This document shows, one piece after another, positions 34,537 to 43,556 of a DNA stretch of 64,000 bases; positions within the stretch are counted from its first letter, which is position 1, and each line of letters opens with the position of its first letter. The stretch is from an uncultured Pelagibacteraceae bacterium (GTDB taxonomy: Bacteria > Pseudomonadota > Alphaproteobacteria > Pelagibacterales > Pelagibacteraceae). The notes below the pieces were generated by a model, which searched no databases, was not told the origin of the DNA, and worked only from the letters and a program-made list of their open reading frames with translations. The translations under genes and the position numbers were made by a program. The stretch is from positions 57,288-121,287 of the forward strand of contig CACIWQ010000002.1 of assembly GCA_902590395.1 (NCBI GenBank), given 5' to 3'.

Positions 34537-35424
34537 ATGAATGAAAAAGTTTTTGTATCTTGCGCGGTAACAGGATCGGGAGATACGGCAAAAAAGCATC
34601 CAGATTTGCCAAAAACACCCGAGCAAATAGCTAAAGCAGCAATTGAAGCTGCCAAAGCTGGTGCGGCAATTGCACATATACATGTTCGAGAGAAAGATGG
34701 AACTCCAAGCAGAAGACTAGAGTTATATAAAGAGGTCGTTGATAGAATTCGTTCTAGCGATACAGATGTTGTTTTAAATTTAACAACAGGTATGGGTGGT
34801 GATCTAGATATAGGACAGGGAAAAAATCCTTTAGATTTTGGTCCTTTAACAGATATGGCCAACGTTATGGAAAGAATTTCTAATGCAGAACAATTCTTAC
34901 CGGAAATATGTACGTTGGATTGTGGAACTTTAAACTTTGGTGACAGTTCTGTGATTACAGTAAACACACCAAATGATTTGAGAAAAGCTGCAAAAAGATT
35001 ACAAGAAATAAATGTTAAACCCGAAATAGAAGCTTTTGATTTAGGAAACATGTGGTTTGGGGCACAATTATACAAAGAAGGTTTATTAAATGATCCACCG
35101 ATGTTTCAAATGTGCCTTGGTATACCATGGGGAGCTCCTGCCACAACATCAGCTATGCAAGCGATGAAAGATATAATGCCAAAAGAAGGTATCTGGTCAG
35201 GCTTTGCGATTTCAAAAAATGAAATGCCTTTTGTAGCTCAAACTGTGGTCATGGGTGGAAACCCACGAGTAGGGCTTGAAGATAATTTATATTTATCTAA
35301 AGGAAAATTAGCTACTAATGCTCAATTAGTAGAGAAAGCAATAAGAATTGTAAATGATCTCGGTGTATCAATTATGACTCCTGCTGAAACTAGAGAAAAG
35401 CTAAAGCTAAAAAATTATAAATAA
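34537..35424 (+). CDS. Beta-keto acid cleavage enzyme (BKACE, DUF849), probably 3-dehydrocarnitine type
   Basis: A 295-residue TIM-barrel enzyme of the BKACE/DUF849 family. Zinc-binding His47 and His49 are in AAIAHIHVREKDGTPS, and the acetyl-CoA-dependent core includes SGDTAKKHP, NLTTGMGGD, EAFDLGNMW and PATTSAMQAMKD. Family members condense acetyl-CoA with a beta-keto acid and split it; the dehydrocarnitine member gives betainyl-CoA-type product and acetoacetate. The nearby thioesterase, betaine-type importer and butyrobetaine-like dioxygenase favour that member. I start at ATG 34537; ATG 34531 and TTG 34510 are in frame upstream. The 3' end abuts the stop of the convergent SDR. Confidence 0.8.
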   Translation: MNEKVFVSCAVTGSGDTAKKHPDLPKTPEQIAKAAIEAAKAGAAIAHIHVREKDGTPSRRLELYKEVVDRIRSSDTDVVLNLTTGMGGDLDIGQGKNPLDFGPLTDMANVMERISNAEQFLPEICTLDCGTLNFGDSSVITVNTPNDLRKAAKRLQEINVKPEIEAFDLGNMWFGAQLYKEGLLNDPPMFQMCLGIPWGAPATTSAMQAMKDIMPKEGIWSGFAISKNEMPFVAQTVVMGGNPRVGLEDNLYLSKGKLATNAQLVEKAIRIVNDLGVSIMTPAETREKLKLKNYK

Positions 35425-36213
35425 TTAGTCTAACCTTATAGCATTTCCATCAATCCCGATAACTTGACCAGAAATTCTTTCAGCTTCGTCTGAAATTAAA
35501 AAAGAACAAAATTTACCAATATCTTCTTCATATATCCAACAGTTCATAGAGGCCATTGATATAAATTCTTTTTCTATTTTTTTTTCTGACATTTTTAAAA
35601 AATTTGCTTTATCTTTTATTACCCTTACCATTCGATTGCCTTTGATAGTACCAGGACAAATTGCATTAACGCGAATTTTGAATTTTCCAAGCTCCATGGC
35701 TAAAGTTTTAGTCAATCCAACAACAGCCCATTTGCTTGCTGCGTAGGGAGATCTTAGTGGAAATCCCATAATCCCAGCACCAGAAGAAACATTTATGATT
35801 GACCCGCCTCTATTTTTTTTGAGCATAGGTATCGCTAGTTTTGTGAAATAGAAATGGCTTATAACATTAACTTTAAGAGTCTTTTCCCAATCTTCAGAGT
35901 TCAATTTTTCTATATTCCCTGTAGGTCCAGCCACCCCAACATTATTTATTAGCGCATCAATTTTTCTTGTTTTTTTTATAATTTTATCAAAAAATTTTTC
36001 AACATCGTATTCGTCTGAAGCATCGCATTCATGAATGAATAATCTTTTGTTATTTAAAGGATTTTTTTTTATCTTATTAATATTTTTTATATTATTATCG
36101 CAAAGATAAACTTTGGCTCCTTTAGATAAGCATATTTTTGCGGTCGCCCATCCTATTCCTGAAGCTCCTGCAGAGATAACTATTTTTTTATTTTTGAGAT
36201 TTAGCAGTGCCAT
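35425..36213 (-). CDS. SDR dehydrogenase co-transcribed with the betaine-type importer
   Basis: A 262-residue short-chain dehydrogenase with SAGASGIGWATAK, CDNN (acidic NAD-binding turn), NNVGVAGPTG, the catalytic Ser in NVSSGAGIMG and the YAASKWAVVG active-site pair. It starts 26 bases inside the importer ATPase gene, so it is the last gene of the transporter operon. Its stop adjoins the stop of the BKACE gene. A role as carnitine 3-dehydrogenase (carnitine to 3-dehydrocarnitine) is a reasonable hypothesis because that is the missing step between importer and BKACE; the known carnitine dehydrogenases are of another family. Confidence 0.8.
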   Translation of the reverse strand: MALLNLKNKKIVISAGASGIGWATAKICLSKGAKVYLCDNNIKNINKIKKNPLNNKRLFIHECDASDEYDVEKFFDKIIKKTRKIDALINNVGVAGPTGNIEKLNSEDWEKTLKVNVISHFYFTKLAIPMLKKNRGGSIINVSSGAGIMGFPLRSPYAASKWAVVGLTKTLAMELGKFKIRVNAICPGTIKGNRMVRVIKDKANFLKMSEKKIEKEFISMASMNCWIYEEDIGKFCSFLISDEAERISGQVIGIDGNAIRLD

Positions 36214-37243
36214 TTGAGTGGGTCTTAGTTAAGGCTTTGGACAATTCTGCATCTGTAATATATCCTTTTACATTTCCACTTTTGTCAACCACTTCAACTG
36301 TAGCTGGTGTTAAACAAACTTTAGGCAAAAATTCATCTAAAAATGAATCCTCATTAACTTTAATAGTATTTGAATTTTTAGACCCCTTAAATTTTTGTGG
36401 AGAAACCATAATTATTTTGGCCTTGATTACTTTCGCTCTATTTACATCTTTTACGAATGCAGCCACATAATCATCTGCGGGTTTCATTATAATATCTATC
36501 GGTGTTCCTACCTGCACCAATCTACCGCCATTTAAAATTCCTATGTGATCACCTAATCTCAAAGATTCGTCCAAATCATGCGTGATAAAAACTATTGTTT
36601 TTTTTAACTCAGCTTGCAAGTCGATAAGCTGTTTTTGCATATCGCTTCTTATAAGTGGATCAAGTGCGCTAAATGCTTCGTCCATTAACATAATATCGGT
36701 ATTAGTTGCTAATGCCCGTGCTAATCCAACTCGTTGTTGCATTCCCCCTGATAATTGATTTGGATATTGATGTTCGAATCCATTTAATCCCACGGCATCA
36801 ATTTTTTCCATAGCAACTTTTTCTATTTCATTTTTGTCTTTGCCTTGCACTTCTAGACCGTAACCAACATTTTGAATTACTGTTTTATGTGGAAATAGTC
36901 CAAATCTTTGAAAAACCATACTCATTTTGTGTCTTCTAAAATCTATTAATTTTTTTTGATCCAATTCCATAACGTTAGTCCCTTCTACGGAGACTTCACC
37001 TGCTGTAGGATCTATTAACCTATTAATGTGCCGTATTAGTGTAGATTTTCCTGATCCTGATAAACCCATACAGACAAAAGTTTCTCCCTCTTCTACATTT
37101 ATAGAAACATTGTCTAATCCAACAGTGTGGCCTGTTTTTTCTAAAACTTCCTCTTTTGTAGCTCCGTCTTGCACCATAGGAAGAATCTTAGATGGATTTT
37201 CACCAAATATTTTATAAACATTTTTTATTTCTATTTTAGACAT
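36188..37243 (-). CDS. proV: Betaine/carnitine-type ABC importer ATPase (ProV-like)
   Basis: A 351-residue ATPase with Walker A GLSGSGKST, Q-loop VFQRFGLFPHKT, signature LSGGMQQRVGLARA, Walker B DIMLMDEAFSALDP and H-loop FITHDLDES. The aspartate-glutamate order in Walker B and the C-terminal CBS-like region from about residue 275 match ProV/OpuAA. It overlaps the permease gene by 1 base and is itself overlapped at its end by the SDR gene by 26 bases. It is a paralogue of tmoV. Ligand class (quaternary ammonium) follows from family and neighbours. Confidence 0.87.
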   Translation of the reverse strand: MSKIEIKNVYKIFGENPSKILPMVQDGATKEEVLEKTGHTVGLDNVSINVEEGETFVCMGLSGSGKSTLIRHINRLIDPTAGEVSVEGTNVMELDQKKLIDFRRHKMSMVFQRFGLFPHKTVIQNVGYGLEVQGKDKNEIEKVAMEKIDAVGLNGFEHQYPNQLSGGMQQRVGLARALATNTDIMLMDEAFSALDPLIRSDMQKQLIDLQAELKKTIVFITHDLDESLRLGDHIGILNGGRLVQVGTPIDIIMKPADDYVAAFVKDVNRAKVIKAKIIMVSPQKFKGSKNSNTIKVNEDSFLDEFLPKVCLTPATVEVVDKSGNVKGYITDAELSKALTKTHSNGTAKSQK

Positions 37244-38253
37244 TATTTTTTTTTCTTATGGTGGACTCTTTCTTGCATTCTTTCCCCATATGATTGTGTT
37301 ATTCTATCAAAAATTATAGCTAAAAGTACAATGGCTATTCCTGCTTCAGTTGCCATACCAACATTTAGTTGCTGTAATCCAAGAAGCACTTCATCTCCTA
37401 TTCCTCTAGTGCCAATCATAGAAGCAATTACTACCATTGCTAAAGCCATCATCGTGCATTGGTTTATTCCTTGCATTATATTCGGTAAAGCTAAAGGAAG
37501 CTGCACGCCCCATAATTTTTGTTTTTTGTTTGCTCCAAAAGCTTCAGCGGCTTCAATAACTTCTTTGTCGACTAATCTTATTCCAAGATCAGTTAATCTT
37601 ATAAGTGGAGGTACCGCATAAACAAAAATTGCAACTATCGCAGGAACAGCTCCTAAACCAAATAATAAAATTCCTGGAATTAAATAACAAAAACTTGGTA
37701 TGGTTTGCATTAAATCAAGAACCGGTAGCAATGCATTTCTTACTTTTTTATTTCGAGCCATAGCTATTCCAATAGGAATGCCAATTACTAAACAAAGCAA
37801 CATTCCAATAACGACAATGGTAGTTGTCATTATACATTTATCCCAATATCTAGGACTAAGAAATCCAAGAAAAAAAACACAGAAACCAACCATTATTGTT
37901 GTTCCCATTTGTTTTCCGCTTGCAAAGTAAGCAAGTAATATAACTGAAATCATAACTATTGGCCAAGGAAGACCTACTAAGAAATTTTTCATTTTGCCAT
38001 ATAGACCTAGTAAGAAAAAATTGATTCCTTCAAACATAATTCCGTATTTTACAATCAGAATATCAAACCATTTATTTAGAAATGGCATTAATGGAAAGTC
38101 TAACCATTTAGGCCAGTCCCCTAACCATGAAGGATCGGTAAATAAAACTAAAACGCTTTCAGGTTTATATTTTGAGGTTGTGTAAGCAATAACAACCATT
38201 GCTACAAAAATTACTAAATAAACTAAATTAATATATTTTTTATATTTTCCCAT
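37243..38253 (-). CDS. proW: Betaine/carnitine-type ABC importer permease (ProW-like)
   Basis: A 336-residue permease with the usual single transport domain and EAA loop AEAFGANKKQKLWGVQLPLALPNIMQGINQ in two parts near residue 245. N-terminal helices (about 9-25 and 95-110) precede the core, as in ProW. It lies downstream of the binding-protein gene beyond a strong intercistronic terminator and upstream of the ATPase, with a 1-base overlap. It contrasts with the fused two-domain permease of the TMAO cluster. Confidence 0.87.
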   Translation of the reverse strand: MGKYKKYINLVYLVIFVAMVVIAYTTSKYKPESVLVLFTDPSWLGDWPKWLDFPLMPFLNKWFDILIVKYGIMFEGINFFLLGLYGKMKNFLVGLPWPIVMISVILLAYFASGKQMGTTIMVGFCVFFLGFLSPRYWDKCIMTTTIVVIGMLLCLVIGIPIGIAMARNKKVRNALLPVLDLMQTIPSFCYLIPGILLFGLGAVPAIVAIFVYAVPPLIRLTDLGIRLVDKEVIEAAEAFGANKKQKLWGVQLPLALPNIMQGINQCTMMALAMVVIASMIGTRGIGDEVLLGLQQLNVGMATEAGIAIVLLAIIFDRITQSYGERMQERVHHKKKK

Positions 38254-38263
38254 CTATATACCT

Positions 38264-38298
38264 AAAAAAAACTAAGAGCCCGTTAGGGCTCTTAGTTT
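38264..38298 (-). terminator. Intercistronic terminator after the betaine-type binding protein
   Basis: On the minus strand a perfect 13-base stem AAACTAAGAGCCC/GGGCTCTTAGTTT with a TAAC loop ends in a T-run. It lies between the binding-protein gene and the permease gene and would limit read-through, giving more binding protein than permease. Confidence 0.9.
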
Positions 38299-38313
38299 AA
38301 GATTTTTTAAAAA

Positions 38314-39339
38314 TTAAAGCGCAGCTTTAACTTTTTTCGCAACATCTGCTGGAACCCATTTAGTCCATGAACTATCGGACTTTAAGTAATTCTTAGCAGT
38401 TGCTTCCATATCTCCACCAGATTCATCAATATAGAAAGCAAGTGATTTGTTAACTTCAGCTGTTGGTAATGAGTACTGTTTAACAAAGTCAATGATTGGT
38501 TTGTTTGCTGGATCGTTTGCAAACTTAGTTGTAGCTGATTTTGTTAAAGCCATATCCACATAAGCACTTGCACATGTTTTTGTGTATGCATCAGGACCAT
38601 CAGCTTTAATTTTTTCAACTACTGCCATCATTTTTGTCCAACAAGCATTGTCGTATGCTGGTTCTTTAAGTTGAACAAGATCAACTTTCCCCATTAGACC
38701 TGTTGGCGTCCAGTAATAAGAAAATACTGGTTTACCTTTTTTAAATGCACCGGCAATCGCTGCATCTAAAGCTCCACCAGAACCTGGGTCAAAGTTAGTA
38801 TAGAATTCATCTAGACCATAAACTTTGTGTTTAACCAAGTTAATCGTGTAGCAAGTCCATCCTGAAATACAGCTAGTCATTCTACCTTTTCCAGGTGCCT
38901 CAGGATCAGCAAAAAGTTTTGCTATCTCAGGCTTTTTCATATCTTCAACACTTTTTAAACCGTACTTATCTGAAGTTGCTTTATCTACGTAAAATCCTTG
39001 TGTAGATGATGGAGTGTTAACTCCAAGCTCAATAATCTGTCCTTTTGCAACAGCTTCTTCATGCATTTGAACAATATTATCTCTCCAAACCTCAGTAATA
39101 ATATCAAGCTGACCATCGTAGTGAGCAGCCATTATTGGGCTAGTACTTCCCTTTGTAACTTGAACATCGCAGCCATAACCTTTTTCAAGAATGAAACCAA
39201 CTATTGCCGTATGAACGTTTGCACTATCCCAGTCGAAATCTCCCAAATGTACTTTGCAAGCAGCATTAGCACTGGTCGAACCAAGAGCCATTACTCCAGC
39301 AAATACAAAAGAAAGTATTAGTTTTTTTAGAAATTTCAT
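38314..39339 (-). CDS. Betaine-type periplasmic binding protein (OpuAC/ProX-like)
   Basis: A 341-residue binding protein with signal peptide MKFLKKLILSFVFAG...ANA. I start at 39339, where a GGGGAAA site precedes the ATG; a start at 39405 would place the signal 22 residues inside. The mature protein begins ACKVHLGDFDWDSANVHTAIV, similar to glycine betaine/choline/carnitine binders, and WRDNIVQM and SYYWTPTG carry candidate cage tryptophans. As first gene of the importer operon it lies divergent from a butyrobetaine-type dioxygenase. Ligand could be carnitine, gamma-butyrobetaine, choline or glycine betaine. Confidence 0.84.
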   Translation of the reverse strand: MKFLKKLILSFVFAGVMALGSTSANAACKVHLGDFDWDSANVHTAIVGFILEKGYGCDVQVTKGSTSPIMAAHYDGQLDIITEVWRDNIVQMHEEAVAKGQIIELGVNTPSSTQGFYVDKATSDKYGLKSVEDMKKPEIAKLFADPEAPGKGRMTSCISGWTCYTINLVKHKVYGLDEFYTNFDPGSGGALDAAIAGAFKKGKPVFSYYWTPTGLMGKVDLVQLKEPAYDNACWTKMMAVVEKIKADGPDAYTKTCASAYVDMALTKSATTKFANDPANKPIIDFVKQYSLPTAEVNKSLAFYIDESGGDMEATAKNYLKSDSSWTKWVPADVAKKVKAAL

Positions 39340-39463
39340 GAAATTTCCCCTTTCCCTTATTAGTTTAAACTGAAGTATTACAACGTGAAATGGCGCAAAA
39401 AACAACCTTTAATCTTTTCATTTAACTCAATGAAAATAAGGTTTATTTTATACAAAAAAATTT

Positions 39464-39484
39464 AATTCAATTATTAATTGAATT
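39464..39484. promoter_or_regulatory. Dyad between divergent betaine importer and dioxygenase genes
   Basis: AATTCAATTA and TAATTGAATT form a perfect 10-base inverted repeat separated by one base. It lies midway between two divergent starts, a usual place for an operator, although an AT-only dyad can also arise by chance in this composition. Confidence 0.35.
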
Positions 39485-39518
39485 GAAAAATAATTAAAAT
39501 AAAATAATCATCGTGATT

Positions 39519-40646
39519 ATGAAAATTGGTATTTCAAAAGTTACAAAAAATGGATCTTCTCTAAACATTGAGTGGAAAGACGGAGAAAAAAGTAACTTTA
39601 ATTTTATGTGGTTAAGAGATAATTGCCCTACTGCTCATGACAAAGATTCGAGACATCGAATGTTTAATATACTTGAGGCCTCAACGAATATAGAACCCAC
39701 AGCGTACAAAATTAATAATGAAGGTAAATTGGAAATAGTATGGAGCGAAGGAAATCATACTAGTCATTATGATCCGCGTTGGCTTAGAAAACACTGTTAT
39801 ACTATAAATAACAAAAAAAAATATATCTCACCTTATGAATTGTGGGACAACTCTTTACAAAAAAATTTAAAATCTATTAATATAGAACATGATGAAATTA
39901 TCGATTCTGACAAAGGTTTAATAAAATGGTTAGAGCTTTTACATTGTAAAGGAATTGCAATTGTAAAAAATGCACCAACAGAAAAAAAAACTGCATTTCC
40001 TGTTTTAAATAGAATAAGTCATACGAGAGAAACATTTTTTAAAACACCTTTTGAGGTTATAAATATTCCAAAGCCAAATAATTCTGCTTATACATCTCAT
40101 GCTCTGAGAAATCATATGGATTTACCTTGGTTAGAAAATCCTCCAGGCTACCAATTTCTTCACTGTTTAATTAATGATGCTAAAGGAGGAGATTCTTCCG
40201 CCGTAGATGCATTTGCTGTTGCCAATTATTTAAGAAATAATGAAAAAGATATTTTTGAAACTTTAGTCAATGTACCTCTTAAATTTAGAGACAAAGATTA
40301 CACACAAGAAGCGCATAGAGATTTTTATGCTCCTGCAGTTACTTTAACTAAAGACGGAGATTATAATGATATAAGATTTAGTGTTGCCACTATGGATGCT
40401 TTAGATTGCCATCCTGATATTATGGATAAAGTATATAAAGCTCATCATAGGTTTGGAAATCTTCTTCATGATAATAAATTCCAAATTAAATTTCGTTTAG
40501 AACCTGGAGATATTTTTTCATTTAATAATAGAAGAGTTTTGCACGGAAGAACCGAATTTGATCCAAACTCTGGTCTCAGACATCTTCAAGGTTATTATAT
40601 GGATAGAGATGAAATTATTGGAAGATTAAATTATTTAAAAAAATAA
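39519..40646 (+). CDS. Gamma-butyrobetaine dioxygenase-like Fe(II)/2OG enzyme
   Basis: A 375-residue enzyme with the two-domain form of BBOX. The N-terminal DUF971-type domain includes FMWLRDNCPTAHDKDSRHR, with cysteine and histidines suited to the structural zinc, and DPRWLRKHCY. The catalytic domain has RNHMDLPW (His-x-Asp), FSFNNRRVLHGRTEFDP (distal His) and HLQGYYMDRDE (2-oxoglutarate Arg region). BBOX hydroxylates gamma-butyrobetaine to carnitine. It is divergent from the betaine-type importer and may feed the nearby dehydrogenase, BKACE and thioesterase. I prefer ATG 39519 to GTG 39513. Confidence 0.82.
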   Translation: MKIGISKVTKNGSSLNIEWKDGEKSNFNFMWLRDNCPTAHDKDSRHRMFNILEASTNIEPTAYKINNEGKLEIVWSEGNHTSHYDPRWLRKHCYTINNKKKYISPYELWDNSLQKNLKSINIEHDEIIDSDKGLIKWLELLHCKGIAIVKNAPTEKKTAFPVLNRISHTRETFFKTPFEVINIPKPNNSAYTSHALRNHMDLPWLENPPGYQFLHCLINDAKGGDSSAVDAFAVANYLRNNEKDIFETLVNVPLKFRDKDYTQEAHRDFYAPAVTLTKDGDYNDIRFSVATMDALDCHPDIMDKVYKAHHRFGNLLHDNKFQIKFRLEPGDIFSFNNRRVLHGRTEFDPNSGLRHLQGYYMDRDEIIGRLNYLKK

Positions 40647-40648
40647 TT

Positions 40649-41296
40649 TTATAAATTTTCGAATATCAAATTGTTATTTTTGCTATACTTGTTAAATTCT
40701 GATTTTGTTTTAATTGTGTAATAATATTTTTTAATTTTTAAATCTTGAATACTTTTATTTTTTAAAAAAAACTTATCTAAAATTAAACAATCAATATTCT
40801 TATTATTTGATTTTTTAATAATTGTTTTAATACTAGTAGGAGGTGAAAAAGACAATCCTACTTTTGTATTACTTTTTATTTTTAACAAATTGTAAATATT
40901 CTTGTGTTTAAAAGAAATAAATATACATTTTGAAAATTTAGATGTTTCTTTTAATAATTTTTGTAAAAGTTTTTTTGTGAGAATTGGTTTTATTTCAATA
41001 AATAAAGAGTGCTTATTTTTTGATATTTTAAGTAAATCTTTTAGTAGGGGAATTGTCTTCTTATTTTGAGTGCTTATTTTTTTAATTTGAGAATAGTCCA
41101 TATTCTTTACACTTTCTTTTTTTTTAAAAATTCTATTTAAGGTAAAATCGTGAAAGCAAATAAATTTATGATCTTTTGTGGCGTGGATATCAGTTTCAAT
41201 TCCATATTTTTTTCTAAATGAATGCTTAAACGCTTTAATAGTATTTTCTTGTAAATTTTTATTAATTAAACCTCTATGAATATAATGTTGAACCAT
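40649..41296 (-). CDS. Glycerophosphodiester phosphodiesterase family protein
   Basis: A 215-residue TIM-barrel phosphodiesterase. The N-terminal HRG and ENT sequences, YGIETDIHATKDHKFICFHD with the metal ligands (E-x-D and H-D), and SLFIEIKP are typical of the GDPD/GlpQ fold. The remainder is lysine- and isoleucine-rich and ends without extra domains. It could release choline, ethanolamine or glycerol from glycerophosphodiesters, which would suit the surrounding choline/betaine genes. I use ATG 41296; TTG 41299 is one codon earlier. It is the last gene of a minus-strand operon. Confidence 0.8.
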   Translation of the reverse strand: MVQHYIHRGLINKNLQENTIKAFKHSFRKKYGIETDIHATKDHKFICFHDFTLNRIFKKKESVKNMDYSQIKKISTQNKKTIPLLKDLLKISKNKHSLFIEIKPILTKKLLQKLLKETSKFSKCIFISFKHKNIYNLLKIKSNTKVGLSFSPPTSIKTIIKKSNNKNIDCLILDKFFLKNKSIQDLKIKKYYYTIKTKSEFNKYSKNNNLIFENL

Positions 41297-41302
41297 CAAA
41301 AA

Positions 41303-42100
41303 CTACGCAACGGGCTTTAACATTTTTAAAATTTTCTTATGTATTTCGTTACTTGAACTAGCAACTATGCTTCCAGCAATTTTGGGTTCTTTGCCTTTCC
41401 AAGTATTTATATAACCCCCGGCATTTCTGATTAAAGGTATCATTGGATGTATGTCCCAAATTTTATTGTAACATTGAAGCACGACATTTAACTTTCCTTC
41501 ACATAATTGACAGTAGCTTAAAGCATCAGAGCAAGGATACCTCATAAGTCTTGTTAATTTTGAAATTTTTTTTTGTTCATTGAGAGTTAACCAACCAAAA
41601 AAATTTCCCGCAATTTTAGAATTATTTAGTGATTTTGTTTTTATTACTTTGAGTCTTTTAAATTTATTATTTTCTACTAAATAAGAATTATTATTAGCTC
41701 CAGTAATATAATATTTTTTTAACATAGGAAAATTAACTAAACCTAATGTCGGCTCATTATTATAATTTATACTTATTAAGTTGCTCCAAGTTGGGCTTCC
41801 TATAACAAAGGATCTAGTGCCATCAATTGGGTCAAGAATCCAAGAAATTCCGTTCTTTGTTTTCTTTGTTTTAAATTCTTCACCAATTATACCGTCTCTC
41901 GGAAATTTTTTTGTTATTTCTTTTCTTAAAAATAATTCTAGTGATTTATCAATATTGGTTACGGGATCAAATCCATTTTTCTTACTTGATTTATTGTTTA
42001 GTTTAAATTTACCAATTAATTTTCCAAAGTATAATTTATTAATTTTTTTAGGTAGGGAATTTAAAAATTTATAATAATTTAATTTATCTTTTTTATTCAT
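41303..42100 (-). CDS. Inositol monophosphatase family phosphatase, HisN-like
   Basis: A 265-residue Mg-dependent phosphatase. It has DPVTNIDKSLE, GIIGEEF, the metal core WILDPIDGTRSF, and a late CEGKLNVVLQCYNKIWDIHPMIPL with an aspartate ligand followed by RNAGG. Sequence style fits the histidinol-phosphatase (HisN) branch, but inositol-1-phosphate or other substrates remain possible. It starts 1 base after the aldehyde dehydrogenase stop and stops 6 bases before the GDPD start. Confidence 0.82.
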   Translation of the reverse strand: MNKKDKLNYYKFLNSLPKKINKLYFGKLIGKFKLNNKSSKKNGFDPVTNIDKSLELFLRKEITKKFPRDGIIGEEFKTKKTKNGISWILDPIDGTRSFVIGSPTWSNLISINYNNEPTLGLVNFPMLKKYYITGANNNSYLVENNKFKRLKVIKTKSLNNSKIAGNFFGWLTLNEQKKISKLTRLMRYPCSDALSYCQLCEGKLNVVLQCYNKIWDIHPMIPLIRNAGGYINTWKGKEPKIAGSIVASSSNEIHKKILKMLKPVA

Positions 42101-42101
42101 T

Positions 42102-43532
42102 TTATTTCCAGCCAGTAATTGTTTTTACCTCTAAGTATTCTTCTAATCCCCAGGTGCCGCCTTCACGACCATTTCCAGATTGTCTATATCCACCAAAAGG
42201 TGTCCCGGAGTCTGCAGCTTTTCCATTAATATAAACAATTCCAGATCTTAACTTTTTTGCAACCCTTTTTGCTTTTTCTTTATCTTCTGTTTGTAAATAA
42301 TTTCCAAGGCCATATTCAGTATCATTAGTAATTTTAATTGCTTCCTCTTCTGTTTCAAATGGAATTATAGAAAGGACTGGTCCAAAAATTTCTTTTTTTG
42401 CTATTTCCATATCATTTGTAACATTTGTAAAAATTGTTGGTTTAATAAAATAACCTTTGTTTAAATTATTTGGGAGCTCAGGACCGCCGGTGGCTAATGT
42501 AGCGCCCTCATTAATTCCACTTTTTATTAAGTTAATAATTTTATCATATTGAACTTTTGAAACTACGGGACCTATGTGATCTCCTTTTTTTGATGCAACA
42601 TCTACTTTAATTTTACTTGCTTCGTCCGCTGCGTCTTTAATTGCTTTTTCATAAATAGATTTCTCCACAAGCATTCTTGTTGGAGCGTCACAAGATTGCC
42701 CAGAATTACTCATTACATTTCTAATTCCATCTCTAACAGCATTAGGATAAGAATCTGCAAAAACAATATTTCCACCTTTGCCTCCTAATTCTAAACAAAC
42801 TCTTTTAATTGTTTCGGCTGCATTTTTTGAAATTAATTTTCCAGCTCTTGTTGATCCTGTAAAAGAAATCATATCAATATCAGGATGGCCAGATATATGT
42901 GTTCCGACTCCCGCTCCATCACCATTAACTAAATTAAATACTCCCGGTGGAAATCCTGCTTCATCTATCATTTCAGCAAACAGCATTCCTGAGATAGGTG
43001 CTATCTCTGATGGTTTGAGTATCATAGTGCATCCGACCGCAAAAGCTGGGACTACTTTTAAAGCAATTTGGTTAATTGGCCAATTCCACGGAGTAATTAA
43101 ACCGCAAACTCCAATTGGTTCATAACTTATTTGGTTGTTTGATTTTGAATCAAAATGTTCTTCAAAATTAAATTCTTTTAATCTTAATATGAAATCTTCT
43201 AAATGAGATTGTCCTGAAGTAGTATGGGTTGAAATTGAATAATCTATAGGTGAGCCCATTTCCATTGAAATTGCCTCGGACATTTGTTTAGATCTTTTTT
43301 TGTAAATTGTTAGCAATTTTTCCAAAAGTTTAATTCTTTCTTCTTTTGAAGTTTCTTTCCACTGCTCGAAAGCTTTTTTTGCTGATTTTACTGCTGAATC
43401 TGTGTCTTCTTTAGATCCTAGAGATATAACAGCAAAAGGTTCTTCGTTGGAAGGGTTTATCACTTCAAAGTCATTTGATTTTGAAGGCTTTACCCATTTT
43501 CCATTTATGTAAAAATTTCTTTTGTCTATCAT
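42102..43532 (-). CDS. Aldehyde dehydrogenase, possibly betaine aldehyde type
   Basis: A 476-residue NAD-dependent aldehyde dehydrogenase with TPWNWPINQ, FTGSTRAGKLI, the base glutamate in LELGGKGGNIVF, the catalytic Cys in SNSGQSCDAPTRM, and EIFGPVLSI and FGGYRQSGNGREGG. It follows the beta-hydroxyacid dehydrogenase gene in an operon with a dimethylglycine dehydrogenase-like gene. In a betaine setting it could oxidise betaine aldehyde after the GMC oxidase at 28105, but the NAD/substrate residues do not settle that. Confidence 0.82.
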   Translation of the reverse strand: MIDKRNFYINGKWVKPSKSNDFEVINPSNEEPFAVISLGSKEDTDSAVKSAKKAFEQWKETSKEERIKLLEKLLTIYKKRSKQMSEAISMEMGSPIDYSISTHTTSGQSHLEDFILRLKEFNFEEHFDSKSNNQISYEPIGVCGLITPWNWPINQIALKVVPAFAVGCTMILKPSEIAPISGMLFAEMIDEAGFPPGVFNLVNGDGAGVGTHISGHPDIDMISFTGSTRAGKLISKNAAETIKRVCLELGGKGGNIVFADSYPNAVRDGIRNVMSNSGQSCDAPTRMLVEKSIYEKAIKDAADEASKIKVDVASKKGDHIGPVVSKVQYDKIINLIKSGINEGATLATGGPELPNNLNKGYFIKPTIFTNVTNDMEIAKKEIFGPVLSIIPFETEEEAIKITNDTEYGLGNYLQTEDKEKAKRVAKKLRSGIVYINGKAADSGTPFGGYRQSGNGREGGTWGLEEYLEVKTITGWK

Positions 43533-43556
43533 TTTGAATTACTATTATCACATAAA

